The notes: generated by a model not told the origin, from the sequence alone. 64,000 bases of DNA from Devosia sp. ZB163 (GCF_028613635.1 NZ_JAQRMY010000002.1:248001-312000), one strand, 5' to 3'; positions 43,440 through 54,943 are shown, counted from the stretch's first letter. Numbers and translations: made by a program.

Positions 43440-45491
43440 CTAGGCCCCGGCGTGACGCCCGTACTTCTGCGCCACCTCGTCGGCAAGTCGCCCACTCATC
43501 TCGGCGAGATGGTCGAACTCCTGCACGAAGCTGCCGACACCGGCCGTTGCCGAACGCAGCTCGACGATCAGGTCCTGCATCTCCGAGGCCGGGACCAGCG
43601 CGTGGATCTCGTCCCAGCCGTGCCAGCCATCCCGCGCATCCGAACCGACGATCTGGCCGCGCCGGCGCGGCAGGATGGCATTGATCCGCGCGGTGGCTTC
43701 GCTCGGGCAGCGCACCGTCACGTCCATCACCGGCTCGAGCAGTACCGGCTCGCATTGTGGCATGCCTTCGCGCATGCCGATCTGGGCTGCCTGGCGGAAC
43801 GCCATGTCTGAGCTGTCGACCGTATGGTACGAGCCGTCGGTGAGCGTCACCGCCACGTCGACCACGGGGAAGCCGAGCGGCCCGCCCATGTCGAAATACT
43901 CGCGCACTCCCGCCTCGACCGAACTGATGTATTGGCGAGGGACCACGCCGCCGGTGATGCTCTCGTCGAAGCCCACGCCCGAACCACGCGGCGTCGGCTT
44001 GATGGTGAGCACCACATCGCCGAACTGCCCATGCCCGCCCGACTGCTTCTTGTGCCGGCCGCGCACATTGGCCGACTTGCGGATGGTCTCCCGGTAGGCG
44101 ATGCGCGGCACCGAAGTGGTGATGGGCACGCCGTAGCGGTTGGTCAGTCGCTCCATGACGACGCGCAGGTGCATCTCGCCATGCCCTTCGAGCACGGTCT
44201 CACCCGTCTCCGGCACGTGGACGAGCCTGAGCGAAGGGTCTTCCTCGATGATGCGCTGGAGCGCGGCCGAGAGGCGCACGTCGTCCTTGCGCTCCCTGGG
44301 TGCCACGGCGATCGACATCATCGGCATGCTCTCGGGCAGTGGCGCGATGTCTGCGACCATTCCGGTCGACAGCGTGTCGCCGGTGCGGGCAGCCTCGACC
44401 TTGCCGAGTGCGACGGTCTCGCCTTCCTGTGCGGCGTCCCGCTTCTGCGTCTCCTGGCCCATGACCCGGAACAGGCCGGACACCTTGCTCTCTCGTCCAT
44501 CTGCCGAGCGCAGCACCATGCCGTCGGTCACGCTGCCGGCAAGCACCCGGGCGACGCACATCTTGCCGCTGCGTGCCGTCTGCATGGTCTTCATGACCTG
44601 GACGACCGTGCCCGAAACGTCCTTGAGCCCCAGCCGCTCGCGGGTCTCCCGCACCGTCGGGGCTTCGTGCCGGATGGCCTTGAGCAGGCGGGTGATCCCG
44701 TTGCCGTGCTCGGCCGATCCGATGAACACGGGGCTGATCCTGCCGGCCCGCATCTCCGCGACGAGATCCTTGAACACGAGGCTCCTCTCGGGCTGCACAT
44801 CCTCGAGCAACTGCTCCATCAGGGTGTCGTCGAAGTCGGCGATCTGCTCGAGCATCGCGGTGCGCGCCTCGATTTCGGCGGCCTTCTCGGCGTCGGGCAG
44901 TTCGATGATCTCGCTCTCCCTGGCCTCGTGGTAGACATGGGCGCGTTCGAGCGCGAGGTCGATGCAGCCCGTGATGACGCCTCCATTGGTCATCGGCAGC
45001 TGGCGCAAAACGAGGGGAACGCGGCTCGCCGGCTGCAGCATCTGCAGCACGTCGCGCACCGATCCCGAGAGCTTGTCGATCTTGTTGAGGAAGATGAGGT
45101 GCGGCAGCCGGCGTGCCTCGAGGTCGCGCAGGATCAGCTGCAGGGCAGGGACCTTCTTGGGGTCGGCCTCGGCCACCACCACGGCCATGTCGACACCGGC
45201 GAGGACCGGCAGGGCCTCATACTGGAATTCGACGGAGCCGGGACAGTCGATGAAGGTCAGCCGGTCATCCATGTAGGTGGTCTCGGCGACATTGACCTCG
45301 ACGCTCATGGCGTTGGCACGGGCCTCCTGCGAGGCGTCGCCCACCATGTTGCCTTCCTTGGAGTGACCTTGTCGGTTGATGGCCCCAGTCCGCATAAGGA
45401 TCGCTTCGAGCAGTGAAGTCTTGCCGCTCGCGAACGGCCCCACCAGCGCGATGCACCGGGGCCCGGCTTGTCTGCCGTTGTCGTTTGCCAT
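43440..45491 (-). CDS. Elongation factor G-like GTPase (second EF-G type)
   Basis: A 683-residue translational GTPase with EF-G domain order: G domain (P-loop ALVGPFASGKTSLLEA, NKIDKLSG guanine motif), domain II (VVQVMKTMQTARSGKMCVARVLAGSV), domains III-V (TNRYGVPITTSVPRIAYRETIRKSANVRGRHKKQSGGHGQFGDV). The P-loop (GPFASGKT) and the switch II segment (DCPGSVEFQYE in place of DTPGHVDF) differ from normal EF-G, so it is the divergent EF-G-like group and unlikely to be the main translocase. Its cellular role is not known to me. Confidence 0.85.
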   Translation of the reverse strand: MANDNGRQAGPRCIALVGPFASGKTSLLEAILMRTGAINRQGHSKEGNMVGDASQEARANAMSVEVNVAETTYMDDRLTFIDCPGSVEFQYEALPVLAGVDMAVVVAEADPKKVPALQLILRDLEARRLPHLIFLNKIDKLSGSVRDVLQMLQPASRVPLVLRQLPMTNGGVITGCIDLALERAHVYHEARESEIIELPDAEKAAEIEARTAMLEQIADFDDTLMEQLLEDVQPERSLVFKDLVAEMRAGRISPVFIGSAEHGNGITRLLKAIRHEAPTVRETRERLGLKDVSGTVVQVMKTMQTARSGKMCVARVLAGSVTDGMVLRSADGRESKVSGLFRVMGQETQKRDAAQEGETVALGKVEAARTGDTLSTGMVADIAPLPESMPMMSIAVAPRERKDDVRLSAALQRIIEEDPSLRLVHVPETGETVLEGHGEMHLRVVMERLTNRYGVPITTSVPRIAYRETIRKSANVRGRHKKQSGGHGQFGDVVLTIKPTPRGSGVGFDESITGGVVPRQYISSVEAGVREYFDMGGPLGFPVVDVAVTLTDGSYHTVDSSDMAFRQAAQIGMREGMPQCEPVLLEPVMDVTVRCPSEATARINAILPRRRGQIVGSDARDGWHGWDEIHALVPASEMQDLIVELRSATAGVGSFVQEFDHLAEMSGRLADEVAQKYGRHAGA

Positions 45492-45766
45492 CTACTCCTC
45501 CTCGTTCGTGATTTGTTCGCTCTGCGCCGTCCTCCCGGGTGCGTTTTCCTCGCACCCCTGAGGCGCGTCCGCGGCTGCTACTCTAGCGCTCCCGAAGGGC
45601 GGAGCCAATCGGTGGGCGACAGGCGTACATCACGTTCTTCCTCCGCAATCGGCCGCACTGCAGCCATGCGGAAACCGCCTTCCCATCGCCATGTGCTGGT
45701 GCTATTGACCCTCGCCAACCCGCAGCAGGGCTTCGAGTCGCCGGCTGCGGGCTTCCGTTTTTCTGA

Positions 45767-47293
<1,527 letters not shown>

Positions 47294-47302
47294 GCCGCCC
47301 CG

Positions 47303-47716
47303 ATGGCGCCCTGGCTGATCGCCGCCATCCTCGCCCAGGGCGCACTCGCCCTGGGGCTGCTCTGGTACCTCGGCACCATCCGCATCCCGATGGTGATGAA
47401 GGGCGAGGTGCGGATCGACGACATCGCGCTCGAGCGTCAGGGCTGGCCGAAGCGCGAGTGGCAGGCCTCCAACGCCTTCGACAACCAATTCCAGCTGCCG
47501 GTGCTGTTCTACGTCGCGGCCGGGCTGGCGCTGTACTTCGGCCCGACCATCTTTGAGGTCATGCTGGCCTGGCTGTTCGTCCTCACCCGCTACGTCCACG
47601 CCTTCATCCACGTCACCGACAACCACGTGATCCGGCGGTTCTTCGCCTATTTCGCCGGCCTGCTGCTGCTCTGCGTGCTCTGGCTCGACCTGGGCGTGCG
47701 GCTGTTCCTCGCTTGA
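47303..47716 (+). CDS. MAPEG family membrane protein
   Basis: A 137-residue protein with four hydrophobic segments and the MAPEG pattern NAFDNQFQLPVLFYVAAGLALYFGPTIFEVMLAWLFVLTRYVHAFIHVTDNHVIRRFFAY. MAPEG proteins conjugate or process glutathione and lipid peroxides in the membrane; bacterial substrates are mostly unknown. It follows guaB after nine bases. Confidence 0.85.
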   Translation: MAPWLIAAILAQGALALGLLWYLGTIRIPMVMKGEVRIDDIALERQGWPKREWQASNAFDNQFQLPVLFYVAAGLALYFGPTIFEVMLAWLFVLTRYVHAFIHVTDNHVIRRFFAYFAGLLLLCVLWLDLGVRLFLA

Positions 47717-47767
47717 TCCGCGTGACGCATCGTGTCACGGACGCGCTGACGAACTGAGGATACCTGC

Positions 47768-49060
47768 ATGAGACTGCCCGGCCGGATCGCTGCCGCCATC
47801 GATGTGCTCACCGATATCGATGCGCACAAGCGCCCGGTCGCCGAGGCGCTGAAGGCCTGGGGGCTCGGCAACCGCTTCGCCGGGGCCGGCGACCGCGCCG
47901 CCATCGGCAACCTCGTCTATGACGCGCTGCGCCGCCGCTCTTCGCATGCATGGGCCATGGGCGAGGACACGCCGCGGGCCCTGGTGCTGAGCGTCGTCGT
48001 GCGCGAATGGGGCGAGAACGTCGAGGAGCTCAACCAGAGCCTCACCGGCGACCGCTTCGGCCCGGGCGAGATCACGCCCGAGGAGACGGCACGCCTGACC
48101 GCCGCCGATCCGCTGGCAGGCGCCCCGGACCATGTTCGCGGCGATGTGCCCGAATGGGTCGTGCCGCATCTCGCGGCGAGCTTTGGCGACGACTGGGTCG
48201 CCGAGGCCGAGGGTCTGGCCGGGCGGCCGCCGCTCGATCTCCGGGTCAACACGCTCAAGGCTAATCGCGACAAGGTCGCACGGGCGCTTGGGCGCCTCGC
48301 TCCAGAGGCCGACGTGCGGCTTGCCGAGGGCATCCGCTTTCCGGCCGGAACGCGCGACAGCCGCACGCCGAACGTGACCAGCGAGGAAGGCTACCTCAAG
48401 GGCTGGTTCGAGGTGCAGGACTTCGGCAGCCAGATCGTTGCGGCGCTGGCGAGCCCGCGCGGCGGCGAGCAGGTGCTCGATCTGTGCGCCGGGGCAGGGG
48501 GCAAGACCCTCGCCATGGCGGCTGCCATGCAGAACCGCGGCCAGATCTTCGCCTATGACAGCGACCGCACGCGGCTCGCGCCGATCTACGACCGCCTGAA
48601 GCGCGCCGGCGTGCGCAACGTCCAGGTGCGCCAGCCCGGGCCCGGTGCCCTCGATGATCTCAAGGGCAAGCTCGACCGCGTCGTCGTCGATGCGCCCTGC
48701 ACGGGCACGGGCACCTGGCGGCGGCAGCCGACGACGAAATGGAAGCTCACCCCCGAGCAGCTCGCGACGCGCATCGAGGAGCAGCGCGCGATCCTTGCGG
48801 ACGCAGCGACCTACCTGAAGCCCGGCGGCACGCTCGTCTTCATCACCTGCTCGGTGCTGCCCGAGGAGAACATGGGGCAGGCGACCGCCTTCCTCGCCGC
48901 CAATCCCGATTTCACCGCCGTTCCCGGCAACAAGCTGTGGATGAGCCATTTCTCCGGGGCAAAGCTCAGGGCCCGCTTCTCGCCCGAAGGCGGCGTCTCG
49001 GTGACGCCCCACACCACGGGAACGGACGGCTTCTACACGATCGCCATGCAGAAGGGCTGA
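47768..49060 (+). CDS. rsmB: RsmB/F-family 16S rRNA (cytosine-5-)-methyltransferase
   Basis: A 430-residue protein. The N-terminal helical NusB-like part (residues 1-140) is followed by a Rossmann methyltransferase with VLDLCAGAGGKTLAMAAAM (SAM motif I), VVVDAPCTGTGTWRRQP (motif IV with PC), and the catalytic cysteine in LVFITCSVLPEEN (motif VI). It makes m5C in 16S rRNA. The gene symbol is by family, since the exact target cytosine cannot be read. A small gene starts two bases after its stop. Confidence 0.82.
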   Translation: MRLPGRIAAAIDVLTDIDAHKRPVAEALKAWGLGNRFAGAGDRAAIGNLVYDALRRRSSHAWAMGEDTPRALVLSVVVREWGENVEELNQSLTGDRFGPGEITPEETARLTAADPLAGAPDHVRGDVPEWVVPHLAASFGDDWVAEAEGLAGRPPLDLRVNTLKANRDKVARALGRLAPEADVRLAEGIRFPAGTRDSRTPNVTSEEGYLKGWFEVQDFGSQIVAALASPRGGEQVLDLCAGAGGKTLAMAAAMQNRGQIFAYDSDRTRLAPIYDRLKRAGVRNVQVRQPGPGALDDLKGKLDRVVVDAPCTGTGTWRRQPTTKWKLTPEQLATRIEEQRAILADAATYLKPGGTLVFITCSVLPEENMGQATAFLAANPDFTAVPGNKLWMSHFSGAKLRARFSPEGGVSVTPHTTGTDGFYTIAMQKG

Positions 49061-49062
49061 GC

Positions 49063-49461
49063 ATGCCGCGCGTACCCATGCAGCTTTCGCCGTGGTGGCT
49101 GATCGGCGGGTCGATCGCCGTCATGGTGCTGGCCGGCGTCTTCGCCTGGTTCGCCCTCCCCGGGGCCAGCGCCAAGCACCACTTCGTCTCCCCAACGGGC
49201 CGGGTCGCGCTCGATGTCGGCGAGACCTGCGGCGAGGCCGTATGCGACCGGCGCATCACCGCCGAGATCGTGGCGCCCGACGGCAGCAAGGCCCGGCGCG
49301 GCTGTGCCTTCTCGCTGCCCGCGACCCACCTGGTCCTGCTCAACGCCTATCCGCTCTGGGCCTCGGACGAGCAGACGGTCGACATCGTCCATGCCGACTC
49401 GGACGGCCAAGGCGGCAAGTTCACCATCGATATCGCCCGCGACTGCACCATCACCGAGTGA
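49063..49461 (+). CDS. Hypothetical membrane-anchored periplasmic protein
   Basis: A 132-residue protein starting two bases after the rsmB-type gene. One hydrophobic segment near residues 13-33 (LIGGSIAVMVLAGVFAWFALPG) acts as signal anchor, followed by a periplasmic domain of about 95 residues with four cysteines (ETCGEAVC, GCAFS and DCTI), likely two disulfides. No family recognised. It was found by following the frame past an upstream overlapping ORF. Confidence 0.65.
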   Translation: MPRVPMQLSPWWLIGGSIAVMVLAGVFAWFALPGASAKHHFVSPTGRVALDVGETCGEAVCDRRITAEIVAPDGSKARRGCAFSLPATHLVLLNAYPLWASDEQTVDIVHADSDGQGGKFTIDIARDCTITE

Positions 49462-49491
49462 ACCCGAGTGGTGCTGGCGCGTTGACAGCGC

Positions 49492-49977
49492 ATGAGAACC
49501 TTGACCCAGACCGACCTCAAGTCCCCGCGCAGCCTCATCATTCTGGCTGTGTTCCTCGCCGTTGTGATCGGCGTCGGCGCACTGATCGGCTTCTCCACGG
49601 CACCCACCGAGTGGTACGCCGGGCTCCACAAGCCGCCGTTCAACCCGCCGAACTGGCTGTTCGCCCCGGTCTGGTTCGCCCTCTACGTGCTGATCGCCGT
49701 CGCCGGCTGGCGCACCTATCTGGCCGAGCCGGGCGGCACCGCGATGAAGCTCTGGTACGCCCAGATGGGGCTGAACTGGCTGTGGTCGCCGGTGTTCTTC
49801 AGCCTGCACCTGCTCTGGCCGGCCTTCATCGTGATCCTCGCGATCTTCGCCCTGATCATCGCCTTCATCACCAACCGCGCCTACCGCGATCGGATTTCCG
49901 CCTGGCTGTTCGTGCCCTACGCGGCATGGGTGGGCTTCGCGAGCCTGCTCAACCTCGCGATCGCTGCCCTCAACTAG
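49492..49977 (+). CDS. tspO: TspO/MBR family tryptophan-rich sensory protein
   Basis: A 161-residue protein with five membrane segments and the TspO signature WYAGLHKPPFNPPNWLFAPVWFALYVLIAVAGWRTY plus QMGLNWLWSPVFF. TspO proteins bind tetrapyrroles and act as redox/oxygen sensors or transport helpers in alphaproteobacteria. Its stop overlaps the convergent acyltransferase gene by eight bases. Confidence 0.92.
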   Translation: MRTLTQTDLKSPRSLIILAVFLAVVIGVGALIGFSTAPTEWYAGLHKPPFNPPNWLFAPVWFALYVLIAVAGWRTYLAEPGGTAMKLWYAQMGLNWLWSPVFFSLHLLWPAFIVILAIFALIIAFITNRAYRDRISAWLFVPYAAWVGFASLLNLAIAALN

Positions 49978-51196
49978 CTGCCGGCGAGAACGTCGCGTCC
50001 TTCAGCGGGCGGCGTTCCTTGCCGCGCGCCCAGCGGATCACCGGTTCCTCGAGCATGTAGTAGGAGAGGTGCGCGACCACGATGGTGATGAGCGTGATCA
50101 GCGTGCTGGTGATCAGGAAGCGCATGGGCTCGGTGGCGGCGCCGTGGTCGATCTGAGGGTCCCAGAAGATCCGCACCAGCTCCAGAACCGGGTAGTGCCA
50201 GACATAGATGCCGAACGAGATGCGGGCCACATAGCGCGCCGCCGGGTTGTCGAGCAGCCGCCCCAGCATCGCGCTTGAGGGCGCCGCCGCGAGGAACAGC
50301 CCGCAGGCCAGCACGAACCACGGGAACCCGTAGGGCACGCCCAGCCAGCCCCAGCTGTCGCCGTTCCGCATGCCCATCTGGAACATGATCCGTTCCATGC
50401 CCCAGGCAAGAGCCGCCAGGGCCAGCACGTCGAAGACGAAGTTGCGATGCCGCGCCCAGCGCACCTGGATGCCAGCGGCGAGGGCGCCGACGGCGAACAT
50501 CGCGAAGAAGGCGAACGGGTTGTAGCGAGGCATCCAGTACTTGGCGCCGCCGATGAGCCCATAATCCCAGCCGCGCTCCCGCATGTCGACGCGGTAGTAG
50601 CGGGCGAACAGCCAGTGCGCGAACAGCGCCAGCGCGATGACGCCGATCCAGGCCAGCCGCGACTGCCAGCCCTGTCCCAGCCAGCCCGCCATCCAGAACA
50701 GCAGCACGAAGCAGAGCGGCAGCAGCACGTAGGAAGTCACTTCGAAGCTGATCGACCACAGCGGGCCGTTCACCTCGACAGGAAACAGCGTCACCCAGTG
50801 CCAGTCGGCAACGGTGAAGAACCCGGCGAGAAACCGCAGCACCAGCTGGCTGTCGAGCCGGAAGCCGAACACGGTGATCGAGAGAACGAAGGTCACGGCG
50901 AGCGCGAGCCAGAACCCCGGCAGGATGCGCGCCGCACGCCGGATGGCATAGGTGCGCAGGGACGGCATCGCCTCGCCCTTGTCGAGCGCCTGCCAGAACG
51001 GCCGGGCGAGAAGGAAGCCGGAGAGCACGAAGAACATCGCTACGCCGAACGTGCCCATCTGCGCGAAGGGGCGGAACCACTCCATCCAGGTGAGGTCGTC
51101 GCGCCAGCTCATGCGCTGGGCCAGGTGATGGAAAAGCACCGTGAGGCAGGCGGCGGCGCGCAGGAAATCGGCGCCGTCAAGGCGGCTGGCAGGCAT
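49970..51196 (-). CDS. Acyltransferase 3 family membrane protein
   Basis: A 408-residue protein with about ten hydrophobic segments. The acyltransferase 3 (OafA/ExoZ-like) pattern is seen: DGADFLRAAACLTVLFHHLAQRM at the start, with the catalytic His in FHH, AMFFVLSGFLLARPFW, IRRAARILPGFWLALA and the final helix before EEPVIRWARGKERRP. It O-acetylates or succinylates surface polysaccharides. Two perfect palindromes lie 46-79 bases upstream of the start. Confidence 0.88.
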   Translation of the reverse strand: MPASRLDGADFLRAAACLTVLFHHLAQRMSWRDDLTWMEWFRPFAQMGTFGVAMFFVLSGFLLARPFWQALDKGEAMPSLRTYAIRRAARILPGFWLALAVTFVLSITVFGFRLDSQLVLRFLAGFFTVADWHWVTLFPVEVNGPLWSISFEVTSYVLLPLCFVLLFWMAGWLGQGWQSRLAWIGVIALALFAHWLFARYYRVDMRERGWDYGLIGGAKYWMPRYNPFAFFAMFAVGALAAGIQVRWARHRNFVFDVLALAALAWGMERIMFQMGMRNGDSWGWLGVPYGFPWFVLACGLFLAAAPSSAMLGRLLDNPAARYVARISFGIYVWHYPVLELVRIFWDPQIDHGAATEPMRFLITSTLITLITIVVAHLSYYMLEEPVIRWARGKERRPLKDATFSPAAS

Positions 51197-51520
51197 CGAA
51201 AGTCCCTCCGGCAGGCTCGCGATCTGAACGCCGCGTTGCCTATGAAATCGATTTCATTTCGCACCGTCGACGGTGTGAGTGCAAGCGCTGTTTCTGTTCT
51301 CTCAGTACGGCAAGTCCGGGAAGGATAGCGCGGGCGGGGGCTCCCCGTGCGTCACAAGATCGTAAGCGGAGGCGCTGCCGGACAACCAGTACCCGGCGGC
51401 GGGCCGCGCTCCCCGGCGGACGAAAGTCTCGGTGCGAGTCGATTCTGACCGGGAGCCAATTGACGACGCCCTGGTGAGGTATCTTTACTTCCGGCGCGCA
51501 TAATACCTTCGGGACCAATA
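51197..51520. other. Intergenic region between divergent acyltransferase and CNB-domain genes
   Basis: About 320 bases with no gene. It holds the two palindromes near the acyltransferase and the promoter of the + strand gene starting at 51521. Confidence 0.6.
51242..51275. promoter_or_regulatory. Two adjacent perfect palindromes upstream of acyltransferase
   Basis: ATGAAATCGATTTCAT (51242-51257, 16 bases, perfect) and CACCGTCGACGGTG (51262-51275, 14 bases, perfect), four bases apart. The first resembles LacI-family operators in having central CG and symmetric GAAATC arms. Both are within 80 bases of the acyltransferase start (51196, minus strand). Confidence 0.55.
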
Positions 51521-52204
51521 ATGTTGTCGGATCTCGTCTCGCAGCTGACCGATCCCGGTCATCTGCTTACGCATCTGCCCTACGCGCTGCTCGTACTGTC
51601 GATGCTCATGAACGACATGGGCTGGCTGCGGGCGATCGCCATCGCGGCAGGCCTCATCCGCATCGTGAACCGGGCCTTCATCGATATCGACCCGGTCATC
51701 GTGTTCTGGGAGTCGATCTTCGTCGGCGTGAATGTCGTGCAACTGCTGGTGCTCTGGTACTACGCCAAGCGCCATCGGTTCACCGACGATGAGCAGCGCT
51801 TTGCTGCAATCATGCCCGCAGGCATCGACCGGCGCAGCATCCGGCGCCTGCTTCGGCTCGCACAGATGCGCCACGCCGATGCCGGCGCCAGGCTCACGCT
51901 CGAAGGACAGTCGGTCAACGAGCTGCTGTTCCTCGCCGAGGGGGTGGCGCAGATCGAGAAGGGCGGCCGGATCATCGGCGTCTGCGGTCCGGGCGACTTC
52001 CTTGGCGAGATGAGCTTCGTCTCGGGCGCGCCGGCCTCCGCAACGGCCGTGGCATCGCGACCGGTCCGCTATCTCGCCTTTGACCAGAAGAAGCTGCGAA
52101 CCGCCGTCGACGCCGACGCCGATCTGAGGCGCGCGATCGACGCGAGCCTCAACTCCAACCTCGTCGGCAAGCTCGCCAAGGCCAACGCGGTGGGATCCGC
52201 ATGA
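51521..52204 (+). CDS. Membrane protein with cyclic-nucleotide-binding (Popeye-like) domain
   Basis: A 227-residue protein. Three hydrophobic segments fill residues 15-85 (HLLTHLPYALLVLSMLMNDMGWLR..., FWESIFVGVNVVQLLVLWYY). A cAMP-binding-type beta barrel follows (about residues 110-205, LTLEGQSVNELLFLAEGVAQIEKGGRIIGVCGPGDFLGEMSF). The membrane triad plus CNB arrangement is that of Popeye-like proteins; function in bacteria is unknown. The start ATG at 51521 follows a short AT-rich patch. Confidence 0.8.
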   Translation: MLSDLVSQLTDPGHLLTHLPYALLVLSMLMNDMGWLRAIAIAAGLIRIVNRAFIDIDPVIVFWESIFVGVNVVQLLVLWYYAKRHRFTDDEQRFAAIMPAGIDRRSIRRLLRLAQMRHADAGARLTLEGQSVNELLFLAEGVAQIEKGGRIIGVCGPGDFLGEMSFVSGAPASATAVASRPVRYLAFDQKKLRTAVDADADLRRAIDASLNSNLVGKLAKANAVGSA

Positions 52205-52313
52205 CGACGGCACGTCGCCCACGTAGATTTCGGCACCGACCAACCGTCGATGCCGCAAATGCGATCGGCAGCTGAGACTTGCGGAATCCCCGGGAGCGCT
52301 CTATTTCCGGGCC

Positions 52314-53882
52314 ATGCAAGACATCGCTGCCGCCCCCGCTGAATCCATCCTCATCATCGATTTCGGCTCGCAGGTGACGCAGCTGATCGCGCGACGCCTG
52401 CGCGAGACCGGTGTCTACTGCGAGATCCACCCGTTCCAGTCGGCCGGCGAGGCCTTCGCCCGCATGAAGCCCAAGGGCGTCATCTTCTCGGGCGGCCCCG
52501 CTTCGGTGACCGACGAGGGCAGCCCTCGCGCACCGCAGGCCGTGTTCGACTCGGGCGTGCCCATCCTCGCCATCTGCTATGGCCAGCAGACGCTGGCGCT
52601 GCAGCAGGGTGGCAAGGTCGAGGGCGGCCATGCTCGCGAGTTCGGCCGTGCCGATGTCGAGATCAGGGAGCCTTCGCCCCTCTTCGAGGGCTTCTGGGAG
52701 GTCGGCGGCCGCTATCCGGTCTGGATGAGCCACGGTGACCGCGTCACCGAGCTGCCGCCCGGCTTCAAGGTCGTCGGCACCTCCGAGAATGCCCCGTTCG
52801 CCATCGCCGTGAACGAGGACAAGCGCTACTACACCACCATGTTCCACCCCGAGGTGGTGCACACCCCCGATGGCGGCAAGCTCCTCCAGGCCTTCGTGCA
52901 CAACATCGTCGGGCTGAAGTCCGACTGGACCATGTCGGCCTATCGCCAGCGTGCCGTCGACAAGATCCGCGCCCAGGTCGGCAAGGGCAAGGTCATCTGC
53001 GCGCTCTCTGGCGGCGTTGACAGCTCCGTGGCCGCGATCCTCATCCACGAAGCCATCGGCGACCAGCTCACCTGCGTCTTCGTCGATCACGGCCTGATGC
53101 GGATGAACGAGGCCGACGAAGTCGTCTCGATGTTCCGCGACCACTACAACATCCCGCTCGTCCACGTGGATGCCGCCGACAAGTTCATCGGCGCGCTCGA
53201 GGGCGAGTCCGACCCCGAGACCAAGCGCAAGACCATCGGCCGGCTGTTCATCGAGGTGTTCGAGGAACAGGCCAAGCGGATGGGCGGCGCCCAGTTCCTC
53301 GCCCAGGGCACGCTCTACCCCGACGTCATCGAGAGCGTCAGCTTCTCGGGCGGCCCGTCCGTCACCATCAAGAGCCATCACAATGTCGGTGGCCTGCCCG
53401 AGCGCATGAACATGCAGCTTGTCGAGCCGCTGCGTGAGCTGTTCAAGGACGAAGTCCGGGCGCTCGGCCGCGAACTCGGCCTGCCCGACCGCTTCGTCGG
53501 CCGCCACCCGTTCCCGGGCCCCGGCCTCGCCATCCGCCTGCCGGGCGGCGTGACGCGCGAAAAGCTCGACATCCTCCGTCGCGCCGACGCCATCTATCTC
53601 GACGAGATCAGGAAGGCCGGGCTCTACGACAAGATCTGGCAGGCCTTCGCCGTGCTGCTGCCGGTGCAGACCGTCGGCGTGATGGGCGACGGCCGCACCT
53701 ACGAGTTCGTCTGCGCGCTCCGCGCCGTGACTTCGGTCGACGGCATGACGGCGGACTTCTTCCCCTACGACATGAACTTCCTCGGCCGCGCCGCCACCCG
53801 CATCATCAACGAGGTGCGGGGCATCAACCGGGTCGTCTACGACGTGACGTCGAAGCCGCCGGGAACGATCGAGTGGGAGTAG
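52314..53882 (+). CDS. guaA: GMP synthase (glutamine-hydrolysing) GuaA
   Basis: A 522-residue two-domain enzyme converting XMP to GMP. The N-terminal glutaminase has the catalytic Cys in [12 protein letters not shown] and His-x-Glu in MFHPEVVHT. The C-terminal ATP-pyrophosphatase has the [10 protein letters not shown] loop (about residue 231) and [24 protein letters not shown]. The C-terminus [17 protein letters not shown] is the standard end of the protein. It works downstream of guaB in this window. Confidence 0.96.
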   Translation: MQDIAAAPAESILIIDFGSQVTQLIARRLRETGVYCEIHPFQSAGEAFARMKPKGVIFSGGPASVTDEGSPRAPQAVFDSGVPILAICYGQQTLALQQGGKVEGGHAREFGRADVEIREPSPLFEGFWEVGGRYPVWMSHGDRVTELPPGFKVVGTSENAPFAIAVNEDKRYYTTMFHPEVVHTPDGGKLLQAFVHNIVGLKSDWTMSAYRQRAVDKIRAQVGKGKVICALSGGVDSSVAAILIHEAIGDQLTCVFVDHGLMRMNEADEVVSMFRDHYNIPLVHVDAADKFIGALEGESDPETKRKTIGRLFIEVFEEQAKRMGGAQFLAQGTLYPDVIESVSFSGGPSVTIKSHHNVGGLPERMNMQLVEPLRELFKDEVRALGRELGLPDRFVGRHPFPGPGLAIRLPGGVTREKLDILRRADAIYLDEIRKAGLYDKIWQAFAVLLPVQTVGVMGDGRTYEFVCALRAVTSVDGMTADFFPYDMNFLGRAATRIINEVRGINRVVYDVTSKPPGTIEWE

Positions 53883-53910
53883 GCACGAGGCCCGCTTCCG
53901 GCTTGCGAGG

Positions 53911-54771
53911 TCAACCGCCACCCTCGATGGTCAGGTAGGCCCGGTCGAAGCGCTTCTGAACTAGATCAGGGCGCGGCATGATTACCAGGGCGGTGCCCAT
54001 GTCACCCCATATCCAGCCGGCCACGCCATCGGTGGCCAGTTGGAACAGCAGCACCTGCTGGACGTCCACTGGATTGATGTTCAGGTAGGCGTATTCCTGT
54101 GCCCAGGCGGATCGCAACGCCGGCGGCGCGTACGCGCTGACCCTCATTTGGTCGGGCACATCCCAGCCGATCGTCGGCAGTCCACCCATGCTGTGCTCTC
54201 CCGGGCGGACCGGCGCGTATAGGTCGGTCGGAGTACGCCGCGCGACTAGCTCGATCGGAACATGTGGCAACGCCGGCGCCGTCCCCGGAGAGGCTCTATG
54301 GCGGCGGTCCAGAAAGTCGATCTCGATCTCCGAACCCTCATGTCGTGCCGGGCCCCTCTCGAGCACGTGGAGTATTCGGCTGTAGGGCTCGCCCCCTACC
54401 GGCAGGGCATCGAGAAAGAGCAGCAACCAGCCCTCGCGTGGGCCGATGCCACCCCACAGCATCCGGGGCAGATCGGAGCAGCATATCTGGGCAACGAACA
54501 CCATCTTGCCCGATGGTCCTTCGGGCCAGGGCTGATCCGCGGGCATTTCCGGCATGCCGCCCAGCCAGGATCGGGCTGCCGCGGAGCCCGTCTCGTCCGA
54601 AACAGGCTGAAGCACGACCTGTGTCCGGAAGTCCGCATGCTGCAGTAGCGGTTGAGGGACGAAGAAGTCGGTAATCGGCAGTCCGGGATGTGAGTTTTCA
54701 GTTGAAGCCACGATTGAGATCCGCCTGTTTTCGGCCAGCGATGCTGCGCCCCAAACAGATGTCTGACGCAT
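53911..54771 (-). CDS. DUF1963 (YwqG-like) protein
   Basis: A 286-residue soluble protein. The DUF1963 pattern is spread over SWLGGMPEMPADQPWPEGPSGKMVFVAQICCSDLP, LLLFLDAL and LLFQLATDGVAGWIWGDMGTALVIMPRPDLVQKRFDRAYLTIEGG. Family function is unknown; members bind no known cofactor. The start is uncertain: the ATG at 54771, or a GTG near 54711 closer to the conserved part. Confidence 0.72.
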   Translation of the reverse strand: MRQTSVWGAASLAENRRISIVASTENSHPGLPITDFFVPQPLLQHADFRTQVVLQPVSDETGSAAARSWLGGMPEMPADQPWPEGPSGKMVFVAQICCSDLPRMLWGGIGPREGWLLLFLDALPVGGEPYSRILHVLERGPARHEGSEIEIDFLDRRHRASPGTAPALPHVPIELVARRTPTDLYAPVRPGEHSMGGLPTIGWDVPDQMRVSAYAPPALRSAWAQEYAYLNINPVDVQQVLLFQLATDGVAGWIWGDMGTALVIMPRPDLVQKRFDRAYLTIEGGG

Positions 54772-54943
54772 TGACGCTCGGAACTCTAGTTCGAGGAATC
54801 ACCGATGATTTACAGAGTCTTGCGGTGACAACAGAGCATCAGGGTCGCATCAGGCGCTGTGGTTCGGGCGCTGAACGTGCGAGAGTGGCCCCGCAGAGTC
54901 GGCTGGTCGGCTCCTGTCGCCGGACGGACCGCCCCTGAACCCA

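Noticed and set aside
52149-53921. 590-codon open frame antisense to guaA
   Set aside because: A high-GC shadow frame; composition is Asp/Val/Gly/His-rich and no motif is seen.
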